Assembly: GCA_963921825.1 (NCBI GenBank)
Contig: OY997592.1
Location: 66,050,336 to 66,114,335 of the forward strand
Length of the DNA: 64,000 nucleotides
Direction of reading: 5' to 3'
Source of the DNA: Erodium maritimum
Lineage: Eukaryota > Streptophyta > Magnoliopsida > Geraniales > Geraniaceae
The notes under the pieces: model-generated
What the model was told of the DNA's origin: nothing
The model's database searches: none
The model's input: the letters and a program-made list of their open reading frames with translations, nothing else
Part shown: positions 1-10,466 of the stretch, piece after piece
Layout: the number at the start of each line of letters is the position of its first letter
Position numbering within the stretch: position 1 is the stretch's first letter
Position numbers and translations under genes: made by a program

Positions 1-345
1 AATCTGTTTGGATTGCAGGAAACGGCAACAAAGTCAACAAAAAAAGCTCGCATAAAACAAGTGACACCAACACATGGAATGAGTTTAAGGTCATTCGAAT
101 CCTCTCCCGATACCTACAAAGCAAAAAATTAACAGATCTAACGCCACTCGAAGCTAAAATTCTAAATCCTCCTACATCAACCTGATCCAGATACCAACAT
201 TTCCATACAATCCAAACCGTATCAACGCCATTTCCAACGATTCTCTTCTCGGAAACTCAATTCCAGAGGTGATCGCGGTCCGGCGACAAGGAATGCGAAA
301 AAAATTACACAGCCATAAAATAAATTGAGCGACGGCGAAGATTAC

Positions 346-432
346 CTTTATGTAATAGGCTTTTTTGATCTCCGCCTCGGTGGCGGTGGGGCTGACGCCG
401 AGCACGTCGTAATATTCGGTCTCCTTCACCAT
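346..432 (-). CDS. J-domain (DnaJ-like) protein, first exon only; gene continues left of the window
   Basis: This exon encodes 29 residues starting MVKETEYYDVLGVSP and ending KKAYYIK, which is helix I and the start of helix II of a J-domain. The HPD motif that stimulates Hsp70 ATPase would lie in the next exon, outside the window. The start is the only ATG in frame; the reading frame extends further upstream but without an ATG. The exon ends at a GT donor (complement of 344-345). The wording of this N-terminus is typical of plant J-proteins that carry a C-terminal DnaJ-X domain (the Arabidopsis At1g76700/At1g21080 group), which act as Hsp70 co-chaperones. That subgroup assignment is inferred from 29 residues. 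Positions 1-345 are intron sequence with no further exon recognised. A near-identical inverted copy lies at 1350-1630. Confidence 0.8.
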
Positions 433-597
433 CTTTATCAGCAGCTCCGATCGATCGAACCTCGAATTCAGCGTCAACTGTCAACGAAAACAGAGAATTT
501 TTCTCTCCCTCTTATCCAGAGCCAAATGGATTTTCAGGTGACAAAATGCAAGAACGAAGGAAAAAGTAGGAAGGGAAAGCTTTGAAATGTAGAGACG

Positions 598-615
598 GTG
601 TATATATATATGAGG
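598..615 (-). promoter_or_regulatory. Putative TATA region of the J-protein gene
   Basis: On the minus strand a run of alternating TA (cctcatatatatatacacc) lies about 165-180 bp upstream of the ATG at 432. It fits a TATA box followed by a 5' leader of roughly 130 bases. The transcription start was not determined. The same motif is copied in the inverted duplicate at 1357-1374. Confidence 0.4.
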
Positions 616-622
616 TCCAATA

Positions 623-1256
623 ACGGAACGGGACGGAGTTGAAAGGTTGAATTCGGGTCGGTGTTGGGTGGTGCGAATACGGAATAGAATAGTCGACCGT
701 GGACATCCTCGGATTGTGGTCGTTTCGGATTTGTGTTGCTGACGTGCCAGCTTTCTATTGGCTATTTGTCTCTGGATTTCATTTCACGCTCATTTTAAAA
801 AGAAATATTTTAAACTGTTAATTTAATTCACCGGCTTTACCCCATATATATTTTTACTTGTTTGTAAGGACAACTCTAATCCAAGCATTTTTTGTACATA
901 TTACATACTAAACAAAATTTTAATTATAATCTTAAGATTTGAACTCAACTCAACTCAAATCTTCATTTTTGTTTGTTTGATATCAAAATAATCAATAAAA
1001 AATATTCCACTATTCATAATTTTAATTTTAATAAAATATCATCATGGATATTTAGTGTATTTAGAGGGAGTCTTACACTAAAAGGAACATTTTGTCCCTT
1101 TGAATTTAGAGGGACATTTTTTTACTAAAAGGTGCAAAATTTTGTTAAATTCAAAGAGTTAGTACAAATAAAGAGTCATCGGAGGCCTCATCACACGTAA
1201 CTCTAAGACAAAGTGGTCATTATAGGCGGTGTTGAATTCGTCATATAGGCAGAAAG
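623..1256. other. AT-rich spacer between the inverted arms, no gene seen
   Basis: This stretch holds AT-rich sequence without a convincing ORF, RNA gene or transposon terminus. Two short related runs beginning tcttacactaaaagg and ttttactaaaagg near 1070-1130 are the only local repetition noticed. Confidence 0.6.
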
Positions 1257-1349
1257 GGAAAAGTGGGCATTGGAAAACGAAACCGGAAGTCATGCTCAAA
1301 GTAGTGCCTAAACGCTGCATATGAGCGAAAAACGATCGAACTTGAACTG
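1257..1349. repeat. 93-bp direct repeat, left copy
   Basis: The 93 bases from ggaaaagtgggcattgg to cgaacttgaactg recur at 1635-1727 with a single C/T difference. The two copies flank the captured J-protein fragment exactly. Confidence 0.9.
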
Positions 1350-1539
1350 TATTGGACCTCATATATATATACACCGTCTCTACATTTCAAAGCTTTCCCT
1401 TCCTACTTTTTCCTTCGTTCTCGCATTTTGTCACCTGAAAATCCATTTGGCTCTGGATAAGAGGGAGAGAAAAATTTTCTGTTTTCGTTGACAGTTGACG
1501 TTGAATTCGAGGTTCGATCGACCGGAGCTGCTGATAAAG

Positions 1540-1689
1540 ATGGTGAAGGAGACCGAATATTACGACGTGCTCGGCGTCAGCCCCACCGCCACCGAGGCGG
1601 TGATCAAAAAAAGCCTATTACATAAAGGTAGGAAGGAAAAGTGGGCATTGGAAAACGAAATCGGAAGTCATGCTCAAAGTAGTGCCTAA
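1540..1689 (+). pseudogene. Duplicated J-protein exon 1 fragment, frameshifted
   Basis: This is the inverted copy of the exon at 346-432. It begins with the same MVKETEYYDVLGVSPTATEA but has E to V at residue 21 and one extra A in the lysine run. The frame therefore shifts after IKK and continues for 25 unrelated residues into the adjacent 93-bp repeat before stopping. The copy includes the leader and TATA-like region (1350-1539), so transcription is conceivable, but the product would be a truncated J-domain of about 49 residues without HPD. It is most likely a non-functional gene fragment. Confidence 0.8.
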
Positions 1690-1727
1690 ACGCTGCATAT
1701 GAGCGAAAAACGATCGAACTTGAACTG
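1635..1727. repeat. 93-bp direct repeat, right copy
   Basis: Second copy of the repeat at 1257-1349. It begins directly after the J-protein fragment ends and runs into gag-like remnant sequence on its right. Confidence 0.9.
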
Positions 1728-1799
1728 CATCAGCTATAGGAGGCAGAACTTTCACCAGGGACCCCTCCTGAAGCAAGTCCTTAAAGTCATTGAAGCCTA

Positions 1800-3390
1800 A
1801 CATTCCTCTTAGCGAGGTTGTTTACCGGCTCTCGCCTGCTCATCCCGGGACACTCCTACTGACCCCCTCTTCAAGCCACTTGCACCATCCGTGAAGCCTG
1901 AACCTTTGGTATCCTGGCCACTAGAGGATTGGACACATACCAAGTTTTTCCAACCGGGATCAACTTTCTCGGTTAGGGGGCATCCCTGAGGTCTTGTACT
2001 GTTAAGTACATTGTTCAGGGATACAATTGGGCCCCTCCCGCGAGACGAGGCACCCATAGGTACAGTGTTCGGGGATAAGGACCTGAAACCCGGTGCAATG
2101 TCCAGAGACGCCTTCTCTCTAAGTCTGTCGCATAGTGCTTCACCTGTCGATCCTTCTGATACTCTAGCATGGAAGTGTTGAACCAGGGAGTACCACGCAA
2201 CTCCAGCTCACATTCCCGAATCACTTGGTTGATCCTCCCACAGTTAAAGCAAAAGGTAGGGAGCTTCATGTACATGAGTTCGACCCTCACAGGATCTGGG
2301 AAAATCCTTGAAACGTAGTAGCAGAACACGACAGAGATGGCATTCCACAGGGTGCTAGAATCGGACCCTCACCGTTTCTCCCTAGCACAACCCTCACTGA
2401 TCGCAGGGGACCTCCACACATGCTCCCAGAGCCACGTCAATCGTCTCCCCCATCACTCTTGTTCGTACCAATGGCGAAAGACCGTGGGCGTGGACCTAGA
2501 GTTTCATAGGATCTAAGGCAGGAAGCTCTTAGGCTCGTGGGTCAATGTCTCCCAACAAGAGAGGATGACCATCAAAGCACCATGGTTCATTACCCCGTAC
2601 CCAAGATCGAGCCTCCTCTAACTCTAAGTAGAAGCCAAAGATCCCCGGGCCAATATCCTTGATGGCTAGCTTCTTAGTGGACCGACCCCAAACATTGGTG
2701 ATAATACGGAGGAAAACGTCTTTCCGGGGAGACCTCGACACCTAGAGCTTGCCCACCATACCAAATTGTTGGTGTGCAGGGACAGACGGGTTGACCGGGG
2801 AGTATGGGACCAAGACCTCCATCTCCTCCTTCTCCTCCTTCTCTTCCTCAAAGGAACAAAAGGAGAGGTTGTCTTGGAGACAATCCATATAAGCCATCAG
2901 CCTCGACGAATCTGAAGTCGTGGGCGGAAGAGTGTCCTCTAGGATCTGCACCGCCTTTCTTCCGCAAACCATGCCGGTTGGGACGATGAGGAGGGATGGA
3001 TTATAGGAATCATTGTCGCATTGGGAAGCGATAGTCCCACCTTCAAAACTTCAAAAGTCGACCTCAGGTTGTCGTCGATCGGTACTTTCCCTAAGTAGGG
3101 TCTCGTTGCAATGGAGACAGGGGATGAGGATCTTCCTTAGAGGGCGAGGAATGAGGGCCGGTGGTGGTGGTGGTGGTGGGTTGCTTGAAGTCAAAGCAAC
3201 GAGTTTGTGCTTCACCGGATGACCTCTTCTCGATTTCCCCATTGATGGTGCTGGTGTGGAGGATCCTAGAGAGAAAGGCATGATGATCATGGAGAGCGAT
3301 GGGAGAGAAGAAGGTGCAGGAGTAAGTTCGGCTAGGGTTTTCTTCGGCCTTCTCTTACGCCGAGCCTTTAAATGCATCGTGGCCTCGGAA
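1800..3390 (-). pseudogene. Decayed DUF4283/CCHC gag-like (LINE ORF1-type) remnant
   Basis: Minus-strand reading frames interrupted by stops and shifts show two recognisable parts. Around 2530-2730 is a DUF4283-like stretch with W-G, L-x-I-x-D-x-G and the hallmark PWCFDGHPLLL. Around 2225-2290 is a zinc-knuckle-like string CFNCGRINQVIREC in which the expected histidine is glutamine. This order (DUF4283 then CCHC) is typical of ORF1/gag-like proteins of plant LINEs and of domesticated relatives. An acidic E/K-rich tract precedes it near 2830-2870. No reverse transcriptase or terminal repeat was recognised, so the element type is uncertain. It cannot encode an intact protein. Confidence 0.55.
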
Positions 3391-3979
3391 GAGGGGTACT
3401 ACAACGGGTAGTCAACGATAGGACAAGAGCGGTAGGGGATGCAACAATGGTGTCAGCGACGGTATCAAAGACGAGTGCATGAGTGAGGAGCTTCATAGAC
3501 TAGGCTACGGCTAAGGAGTTCCTTCGTTATCTCGGGCTCCCCGTCTCTCTTCTTCGGATATGTGCTTCCAGTTGAGGGAACTTGGAGAGTTCCGGGCCTT
3601 CATTCGGGGATGGGCTCGACGGGGGATGAGGAATGGGATACGGACTTATTGGTTGGCATATGTGGTAGTCTACTAGAACAAGTACACATCGAGGATTCTC
3701 ATCGGATGGAGCGGTACCGGTCTGAGGACGATGGGGCTGAGGAGACTGGCGAGGATTCGATGGGGGTAGGAGCTGCTCTGAGATGGAGATGCATAGCCAC
3801 GTGTAAGCCTGTTAGAGTTCTTGACCCGGAGAGGAGGCCTAAGAGGCTATTAGGTCGGACCGGGCTGAGGAAGGTATCAGAGGGAAATGAATGGTCCTGA
3901 TGGGCCTGGCTGGGGAATCACATCAAGATGGGTCGGATCTTGGGGGCTTCAGAGGACAAGACTGTTTCAAAGTAGTCTC

Positions 3980-4985
3980 TAGTAGACCATTGAGATATTT
4001 CACCCAAGGACAGACATCGATGACCAACAGACAACTAGATATGAGGGAGCTCTTATAGAAGACTTTGGTTGATTGGATGTCCATCCTTTGGCAGTTTCCC
4101 AATGTGCGAGCTCGTTCTCTAAAGGACGGGGCAGTCAGAATTCTTCTTTGGACAACAAAGAAAAAGAAAAAGGTCATGACTGGGAACCTTGGGGTTCAAA
4201 ATTTCTTTGGTGCTCTTCAGAGGCCACACATAAAACCCCAAGATATGGTTTTCACCCATTACTCGGTCTGAGTTCGTGTGTTTAATCTTCCGACCGGGCC
4301 TTAAAATAGAGGTATTGGTTTCTGGCTGGGAAATGCGCTTGGAGTTTGTCTGGCAGTGGATGACGCATATGACATGTGCTAGGGGGAGTTAGTAAAAATT
4401 CGGATTCGGTGGACGTCTATCTACCGTTACAGAGTCAACTATGGTTTAGATTCAACGAGACTCCGGTACGGACCCTCATGCACATCTCATATGAGCGACT
4501 GCCGAATCACTGTTTTGGGTGAAACTGTACTGGACATCTAGTGTCGGTTTTCCCCTTGGAGAAGGGCAATATGGGCTTGTCATTGCGCTCTTCGGCGGAT
4601 CCATGATCAGCAACCTCTCAAGCCCATCATGGAAGAGGAGTACCGGGTATAAATGGGCATACTTAGGGGGATCATCGGGTTAACCGACTCCTAACTTCAC
4701 CCTAGTGGCTCCAAGACCAGGGGATCAGAAGGGAAAAAGGAAGGCCAAGGCAGCAGAGCTTTCTCTTGTGGACCGAGTTCGACCTTTTCATGCCAAGAAC
4801 AATGGCCATGATCCGGGGCCGCGAGACCGACCTTCTCCTGTCACGAGGATATGGATGGAGGAATATGGGGACTCCTCATTACGAGGGAGAGGCTCTCGAA
4901 CCCAGTCTCCCACTCCAGGGGCCATCCTCACTCTTTCCCAAGGAGTCGGGCGAAGGAGTACCCGGATGCCGCTTGGAACTTAGCC
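3980..4985 (+). pseudogene. Second DUF4283/CCHC gag-like remnant, opposite orientation
   Basis: On the plus strand near 4480-4540 the sequence reads YERLPNHCFG, a stop, then NCTGHL, a broken form of the CCHC knuckle context seen in plant LINE ORF1 proteins. A basic, Arg/Pro/Ser-rich tail follows in an open frame at 4705-4983. The frames are broken repeatedly between 3980 and 4700. Together with the minus-strand remnant at 1800-3390 it makes a head-to-head pair. The sequence between the two (about 3390-3980) shows no recognisable domain. Confidence 0.45.
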
Positions 4986-5159
4986 TCACTGGACGTAAAG
5001 TGGCAGTGGTTCTACCAAGTTTTTGCACGACACTCTCCTACCACCTTGGAGGCCAGCACACTCGCGTTTTTGGAGCCCTACCTTATCATTTCAAGGAAGA
5101 CGATGCACGCTGGCAATGCAGGAGAGTATACAGTCCGCCTAGACGCTAATCCGTAAATG

Positions 5160-6130
5160 GGACGACTTTGTCCTAGCTCCCAGTTTGGATTCGTTGTATC
5201 GGTTTCTTCGAACGTTATCACAATATCTCCTTCCGAACATCTCAGTAGAGCAATTCGGTTATTTGAACATTTACTTTCAGTCTTTTCTTTTCTTTTCTTT
5301 TCTTTTTTGTTCTTGTTGGGTCCCATGATATTTAGACCGTTTTCAATGCTTTCTTATGCTGAACTTTGTTCCGTCCACTTTAGAATGAATTTTTCGTATT
5401 TTATGATATAACTTGGTCTTCCGTTAAAAAACATCTCCCTAAAAACTCAATGTTATGATAGAAATTTCAATATTTTGTAAAATAAGTTTTGGAAACTTGT
5501 ACCTAATAAATATTATAATTATAAATAAATAAAATATTGTTATATTCAATTATGAATAAAAAAGACAAATTCATGTTAGATGGCAAAGGGGAGTGGAGCT
5601 GGCGATAGCATGAGAAGGACCAACCCGTATATAATATATTAAAGCTGGAAAATCCAAAAGTAAACCAATAAACAATTTGTTTATTGATGTCTTTATTTAT
5701 AAATATATATTTTTGGGGAGGTAGATAGAAAGTCATGAAACACTCTGGCATTAAAATAAAAAGAAAGAAAGAAATAGATTTGGCTTAACCGTGTCCGCTC
5801 ATTAAAGATGACACGCAATAATAATCTAGTGTAGACCTCAACAAATTGAATCAAAGATATTATAATAAAGTAGTGTCTGGGGAAGACTGAAGAGAGATGT
5901 TTTTTTTTTCAAAATATTTAATAGTTTTTACCATAATAATTGATAATTGCATAGATTTTTCAACTGTCATGTTGAGAGGAAACGACCGGTCGAGGAGGTG
6001 GTAACTGCCATGTGACTGTGAGGTCGTTAGGAGTTAGTAACCGACCTAGACACAGTTGTTGGTGGATGATCGGCGGAGTTATTTTGGAATCTTAAATCCC
6101 TCAAAGGGCGCGTACTTCAAGGACGAGGGT
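5160..6130. other. Intergenic AT-rich stretch, no gene seen
   Basis: This stretch contains a tttct-type pyrimidine run (5280-5310) and AT-rich sequence. No ORF with family similarity, RNA gene or element terminus was found before the Harbinger-like left end at 6134. Confidence 0.6.
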
Positions 6131-6139
6131 TTAGAGCAA

Positions 6140-6370
6140 GAACAACGGAACGGTCCCGCTCCCCGCGTCGCGACGTTCGCTGGCCGGGCGTGCTGGCCGT
6201 TCCGCTGTGATCGTCGAAAAACACGGCCCCGCTCCCCCTGTACGCGCTCCCGCTCCCCCTGCACACGGTCCCGCTCCCCTCTCGCTGGCCGGACGCGGTG
6301 GACGCGCCTGCGCGCCGTCTGCTGCGCTGGCAGCGTCTGGGGCTGCCACGTGTCCCGACCGTTGCACACT
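6140..6370. repeat. GC-rich subterminal region with short tandem repeats
   Basis: Several near-repeats of a cccgctccccctg core lie between 6220 and 6285, in a block much richer in G, C and CpG than its surroundings. Comparable but not identical GC-rich blocks follow the left ends of the other two copies. Subterminal repeats are a common site for transposase binding, but that role is inferred. Confidence 0.5.
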
Positions 6371-6413
6371 AACGGCTAGTTTTTTTTTAATTCAAAAATC
6401 AACAAATAAAACC

Positions 6414-6423
6414 CTATAAATAC
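6414..6423 (+). promoter_or_regulatory. TATA box of Harbinger ORF1, copy 1
   Basis: The motif ctataaatac lies 104 bp upstream of the ORF1 start codon. The same motif occurs at comparable distances in copies 2 (8684-8693) and 3 (39653-39662), which supports its function. Confidence 0.65.
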
Positions 6424-6526
6424 CCCTCTCCTCTCATATTTTTCACACCACTTCCTACTTCAACTATCCAACTTCACTCTCTCCTTCCCAAATTCTCCTC
6501 TCTCGTTTCAATTATTCTCGTGAAAA

Positions 6527-8105
6527 ATGTCGGGCGACGCTAGGTCTCGTGCACACTCAGTTGGTGACGAACGAGAATTCACCGAGGACGAACTGGCACG
6601 AGGTTTCGGAGACATTCTAACGGGCAATCGCTCCAACTCCCCAAGCTCGAACCCGGGGTTGAGTTCAGGTTAGTGCAAACTTATTTTATTGTATTAATGC
6701 ATTGTATTCATTTTTTTGATTAATTATTTGCACTTATTTTATTATTTTATTTTTGAGCACTTAATTTCTTGTATTAAAAGTTTTTGCATTAAATTTTTGA
6801 GCACTTAATTTATTGTATAAAATTTTTTTGTCAGGGCAAAACCGTCCCCAACAATACCAAATGGCGCCAGGGTTCCAAGTGCCATCACAATGGAGCCTGC
6901 CCCCACAAGGTTTCCAGATGCCACCGTTCCCACCACAATCACAATCACAATGGGGCATGGGACCCCAATTCTACAACTACGAGGGTCATCCACTACCCGA
7001 CGTACAAACCCCCCAACCATCCTCTTCCCAACGACGAGGCCGAGCCCCTGCCCGAGCCCGAGCCCGAGCCCAACACCGAGCCCAACCCGAAGAACCAGAG
7101 GCGGATGGTCGGACATTCAGCAAGGAGGAGGACCACCACCTCATAACTTGCTGGTTGAGCACAACAAGAGACGCCGTCAAGGGCAACTCGCAAACCGGCA
7201 ACACATTCTGGTGCGAAGTGCAGAGGAAATACAACTCCAAGGGAGGTTACCCACATCGCCGCTGGGAAGCTATCAAGAAACGTTGGCTCAGAGGTTCCAT
7301 CCAGACAAGGAGGATGCTCGGCTATTTGAAGAGGTCTAGGGCCGAGAAGCCGAGCGGCGCAAACGATGAAGAGCACTTGAGACGTGCGAAGCAAATGTGG
7401 GAGGATGATGGGAAAGTGATTAAAGACCACCCGCTAAAGTTCGACCTGGATCATTGGGTCAGGAGGCTCGATGGCAATGAGAAGTTCAGTGCCGAGGAGG
7501 GCACAATGGGAACTTTCCGCAGTCAGGTACGCCAACAACGACAACGGTTGGATGAGGCTGGGGCTTACAGCTCAACCCCACCTACAAGCACAGGGGAGGA
7601 GGGCACACCTCTCAGTGGTGAGTCCCAACCACCAGAATGGGGAGGAAGCGAGAACTACGAGGGGACTCAGGTCCCTCTCAGCGACACACCCCCATCCCCC
7701 GAGGCCGCCCCAAGTCCCCCTCGCCGACCGCAAGGGAAGAAGGCAGCGAAGGCCGCAAAGAAGGGGGTCGTCCTCACGGCCCAAATGTCTGCCTTCGCCG
7801 AACTGGAACGTGCACGAATCGACGCTGAACGTGCACGGTTTGAGGCTCAACGTTCACGTGGCGAACAACAGGAAAATAAGTTTCGCATGATACATGCATT
7901 AACCCAACAGTGGGAAGCAAACATCGCCAACTACAAGGCCCTGGTGGGGACGGATACATCTTCCTACGATGAAGAGGCGTTGGCAGACCATAAGTTTTGC
8001 AAGACCCAACTGCGAAGACTCATCACTAGCCTTGAAACCCAAATTGATGATCTTCGAAGCCAACCCCCACCACCAGATGTCGACCCAACAGAGGATGATT
8101 CTTGA
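6527..8105 (+). CDS. Harbinger ORF1, Myb/SANT-like (trihelix-type) DNA-binding protein, intact
   Basis: Exons are 6527-6668 and 6835-8105 and give 470 residues. The 166-bp intron has a GT donor and a TTTGTCAG acceptor and splits a glycine codon. Residues from roughly 145 to 250 form a tryptophan-rich Myb/SANT-like domain (RTFSKEEDHHLITCWL, then FWCEVQRKYN, RRWEAIKKRW and a late AKQMWED). A Pro/Ser/acidic linker follows, then an Ala/Lys-rich stretch and a charged coiled-coil-like C-terminus with ERARIDAERARFEAQR. Homologues of this type are often auto-annotated as NAM-associated or glutathione S-transferase T3-like proteins. In PIF/Harbinger elements ORF1 binds DNA and assists the transposase. 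The N-terminus is Pro/Gln-rich. The gene has no stop or frameshift, unlike its two neighbours. Confidence 0.75.
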
Positions 8106-8683
8106 ACTTGTATTTTGTTTTGGGTTGTATTAAAATGGATTGAATAAAATTAGAAGTTCATTTCTATTCGTGTTGAATTTATTAATTATTGGTTGTCTTT
8201 AATTATTTATTTCCAAATTGTTTAAATTATGACTAAATTAAACGGTTTCTGATAACGAATTAAATAAAACAGGAAAATATCAATTAATAATCCAGTCAGC
8301 ACTGTTCTGCACTCCCAGGACCTCAAGGTCCTTTCTGTTGCAAAACACCCACTTTTCTGCACTCCCACTCCCTGACCAAGGTCCTTTCTGTTGTACATGC
8401 TCTTAAACAGCATGCACAGTGTTTCGGACGTGTGGCGTGTAGTGAACTGCGAACCGAACCGCGTTTTTGCGGTTCACGGGCCGCAGCGTTGTGGCGCTCG
8501 GTTTTCGTGGCCTGCGGACTGCAATGGCAAACCGTACAGACGGTTCGCTGGCCGTAGCAAGCGGTTTGTGCGTCGTCCAACCACAGCGCGACACATGTCC
8601 AATGAAAGAAAAAATTCCAACATTTGGCAATGGTCGGAAATAAACGATAATTTTTTTAATCCTTAAAACCCTTAATTCAAACC

Positions 8684-8693
8684 CTATAAATAC
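8684..8693 (+). promoter_or_regulatory. TATA box of Harbinger ORF1, copy 2
   Basis: ctataaatac lies 69 bp upstream of the ORF1 start at 8762, and the surrounding bases are shared with copy 1. Confidence 0.6.
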
Positions 8694-8761
8694 CCCCAAC
8701 CCCATTCTCATTTCACACTAACACTTCTACAACTTTACTCTCCTATTTTCCACATCGAAAA

Positions 8762-10102
8762 ATGTCTGACTCGAAAACTCAACGTTCATATGAATCAGAT
8801 GACGAACAACGAAGGGAGACCGATTTTGGATTGTCACCCGTAGACCTAGGCATCTTTCGCGACCTGTTGACACAACCGTCCGAGAACTCCGCTTTCTCTC
8901 AATATATACCACCGGGTTCTAACTCAGGTTCTTTCAAACTTGATAATTTATTTTTTAAATTTACTCGTATAATTTAGTTTCTTAATTTATATATGTACTC
9001 GATATAAATGATATGTTTGAATACATGTCCAGGTCAATTCAACACAGGTCCAATTCCATTCAACCCCGGCACAGATCAATTCCACCCCGGGCAGAACTAC
9101 TTGTTCCCACATCCGTACAACCCATACCCGGGTCAACCACAAAGCTATCTGGGTCCACCGCAAAGCTATCCGTGTCCACCTCAACATAGCCATCCACCGA
9201 ACTACTATGGGTACGCCGATTACCTATCATGGTAACAACACGTGCCCAGCAACAGTGGCACCTATATGTCGTCGCAATCATCCTCTGCAGGTCCTTCCCA
9301 ACCACAACCAGAGCGTGCAAAAAATTCGAGGAAAAAATGGCTCATCGAGGTAGAGGAACACCTCATAAGGAAATGGCTCCAGACGTCAAAAGACCCGATT
9401 AGGGGCAACTCCCAATTAGGTAACACATTATGGTGCATTGTGGCGAAGCGCTACAACGAGGGAGGAGTTCACCCGCGTTTCGAGTGGAAAGCGGTGAAGA
9501 ATTATTGGAACGCCAATAAGGCGCGCGTCAAGAGGTTCCTCGTTATTCAAAAACTCTCGAAGGCCGAGTACCATAGCGGCTGGAACCACAATGAACACAT
9601 GAGGGCGGGAAAGGAGATGTGGCGTAATATACCCCCGGAGCAAAGGCACAAGGGTGACCCAAAAAATTTCGAGCTCGATCATTAGGTTGCGTTGCTTGAT
9701 AACGAGGACAAGTTCACCACCGAGGAAGGCACCATGGCTACTGTACGCCGACAAAGGTTGTATGCGGCTGGGAATTACAGCTCAACCCCACCCACTAGTG
9801 TCGGTGAAGATTGCACGCCTCTCGATGGTAACTCCCAACAAGATTGTCCATATTCCGATCCAACGGAAGGAGGTTCTCAAGAAATACCACATTCGCATAC
9901 GACGGAAGAAAGTGGGTCAGAAGGTCATCCATCTCATAGGACCGAGGGAGGTTCTTCTCGAAGACCTCCTCCTGAAAGATTGTTGGGCAAGAAGGCTTCG
10001 AAGAGGAAGAGGCAGACCCTCACCGACCAAATGTCTGCCTTGTTGGACATTCAACGAGCAAAAGCCGAAATGGCAGAAGTAAGCCTAGAAAGGGGTCATT
10101 AA
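8762..10102 (+). pseudogene. Harbinger ORF1 copy 2, two in-frame stops
   Basis: Exon 1 is 8762-8927 and exon 2 starts at 9033 with the same phase-1 intron as copy 1. The frame then meets TAA at 9233-9235, just upstream of the Myb/SANT-like region (KKWLIEVEEHLIRKWL, LWCIVAKRYN, WKAVKNYW). It meets TAG at 9683-9685, where copy 1 has TGG in the matching HW pair. Otherwise the frame stays open to 10102, ending about 60 residues earlier than copy 1. Conservation around the stops shows recent loss of function. A shorter product started within exon 2 is possible but unsupported. Confidence 0.75.
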
Positions 10103-10466
10103 TATCATGACCGACAAGTGCAATGAAAAAAACTATACGAAAAGTACGAGGTCTTGCAGGATAAGGACGTCTCCAACTACAACGAAGACTACAGTCATCA
10201 TCTGTAGTTAGCATCCACTCACAATACGGTTTGATCATCCGGCTTGTACCACTGTGGAACACAGTTTATTTTAAAGATTGTAAACCTTAAAAATGTACAG
10301 TTGGCATACGGTTTGATCATCCGGTTTGACCCACTACACATGCTCTTACATAAAAAAATTATATTCTGATAAATAAAAAAATCAATCTCTTCGCTTGCAT
10401 AACTATGTCGATCAATCATATAATCATCTTTTTTGTGGTATGTTTCCTATTCTTTCTCACTATTAA

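Larger units (their letters stand above)
343..622. repeat. Inverted repeat arm A (native J-protein promoter, leader and exon 1)
   Basis: These 280 bases recur in inverted orientation at 1350-1630 with only a handful of substitutions and one inserted base, by eye above 95% identity. The arm covers the TATA-like region, 5' leader, first 29 codons and splice donor. Confidence 0.9.
6134..8402 (+). mobile_element. PIF/Harbinger-like non-autonomous element carrying ORF1 only (copy 1)
   Basis: The left end GAGCAAGAACAACGG (6134) and the complement of the right end, GAGCATGTACAACAG (ending 8402), match at 12 of 15 positions. Both are flanked by TTA (6131-6133 and 8403-8405), the 3-bp target preference of PIF/Harbinger transposons. 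Inside is a GC- and CpG-rich subterminal region (6140-6370), a TATA box, and the intact two-exon ORF1. There is no DDE transposase ORF in the 2,269 bp, so mobility would need transposase supplied elsewhere. Related copies lie at 8406-10345 and 39350-40424. Confidence 0.75.
8406..10345 (+). mobile_element. PIF/Harbinger-like ORF1-only element, copy 2, abutting copy 1
   Basis: The right end reads, in complement, GAGCATGTGTAGTGGG and is followed by TTA (10346-10348). The left end begins directly after the TTA that closes copy 1 and contains CAGCATGCACAGTG, matching the right end at most positions but with two extra bases. The internal order is the same as in copy 1: GC-rich block, TATA box, two-exon ORF1, and a 3' region with the motif catccactcacaatacgg that is shared with copy 3. 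Confidence 0.65.

Noticed and set aside
6890..7430. Alternative-frame ORFs of 80-149 codons over Harbinger ORF1 exon 2
   Set aside because: Low-complexity Pro/Arg and Gly/Leu strings in shifted frames; the Myb/SANT-like frame is continuous and shared with copy 2.
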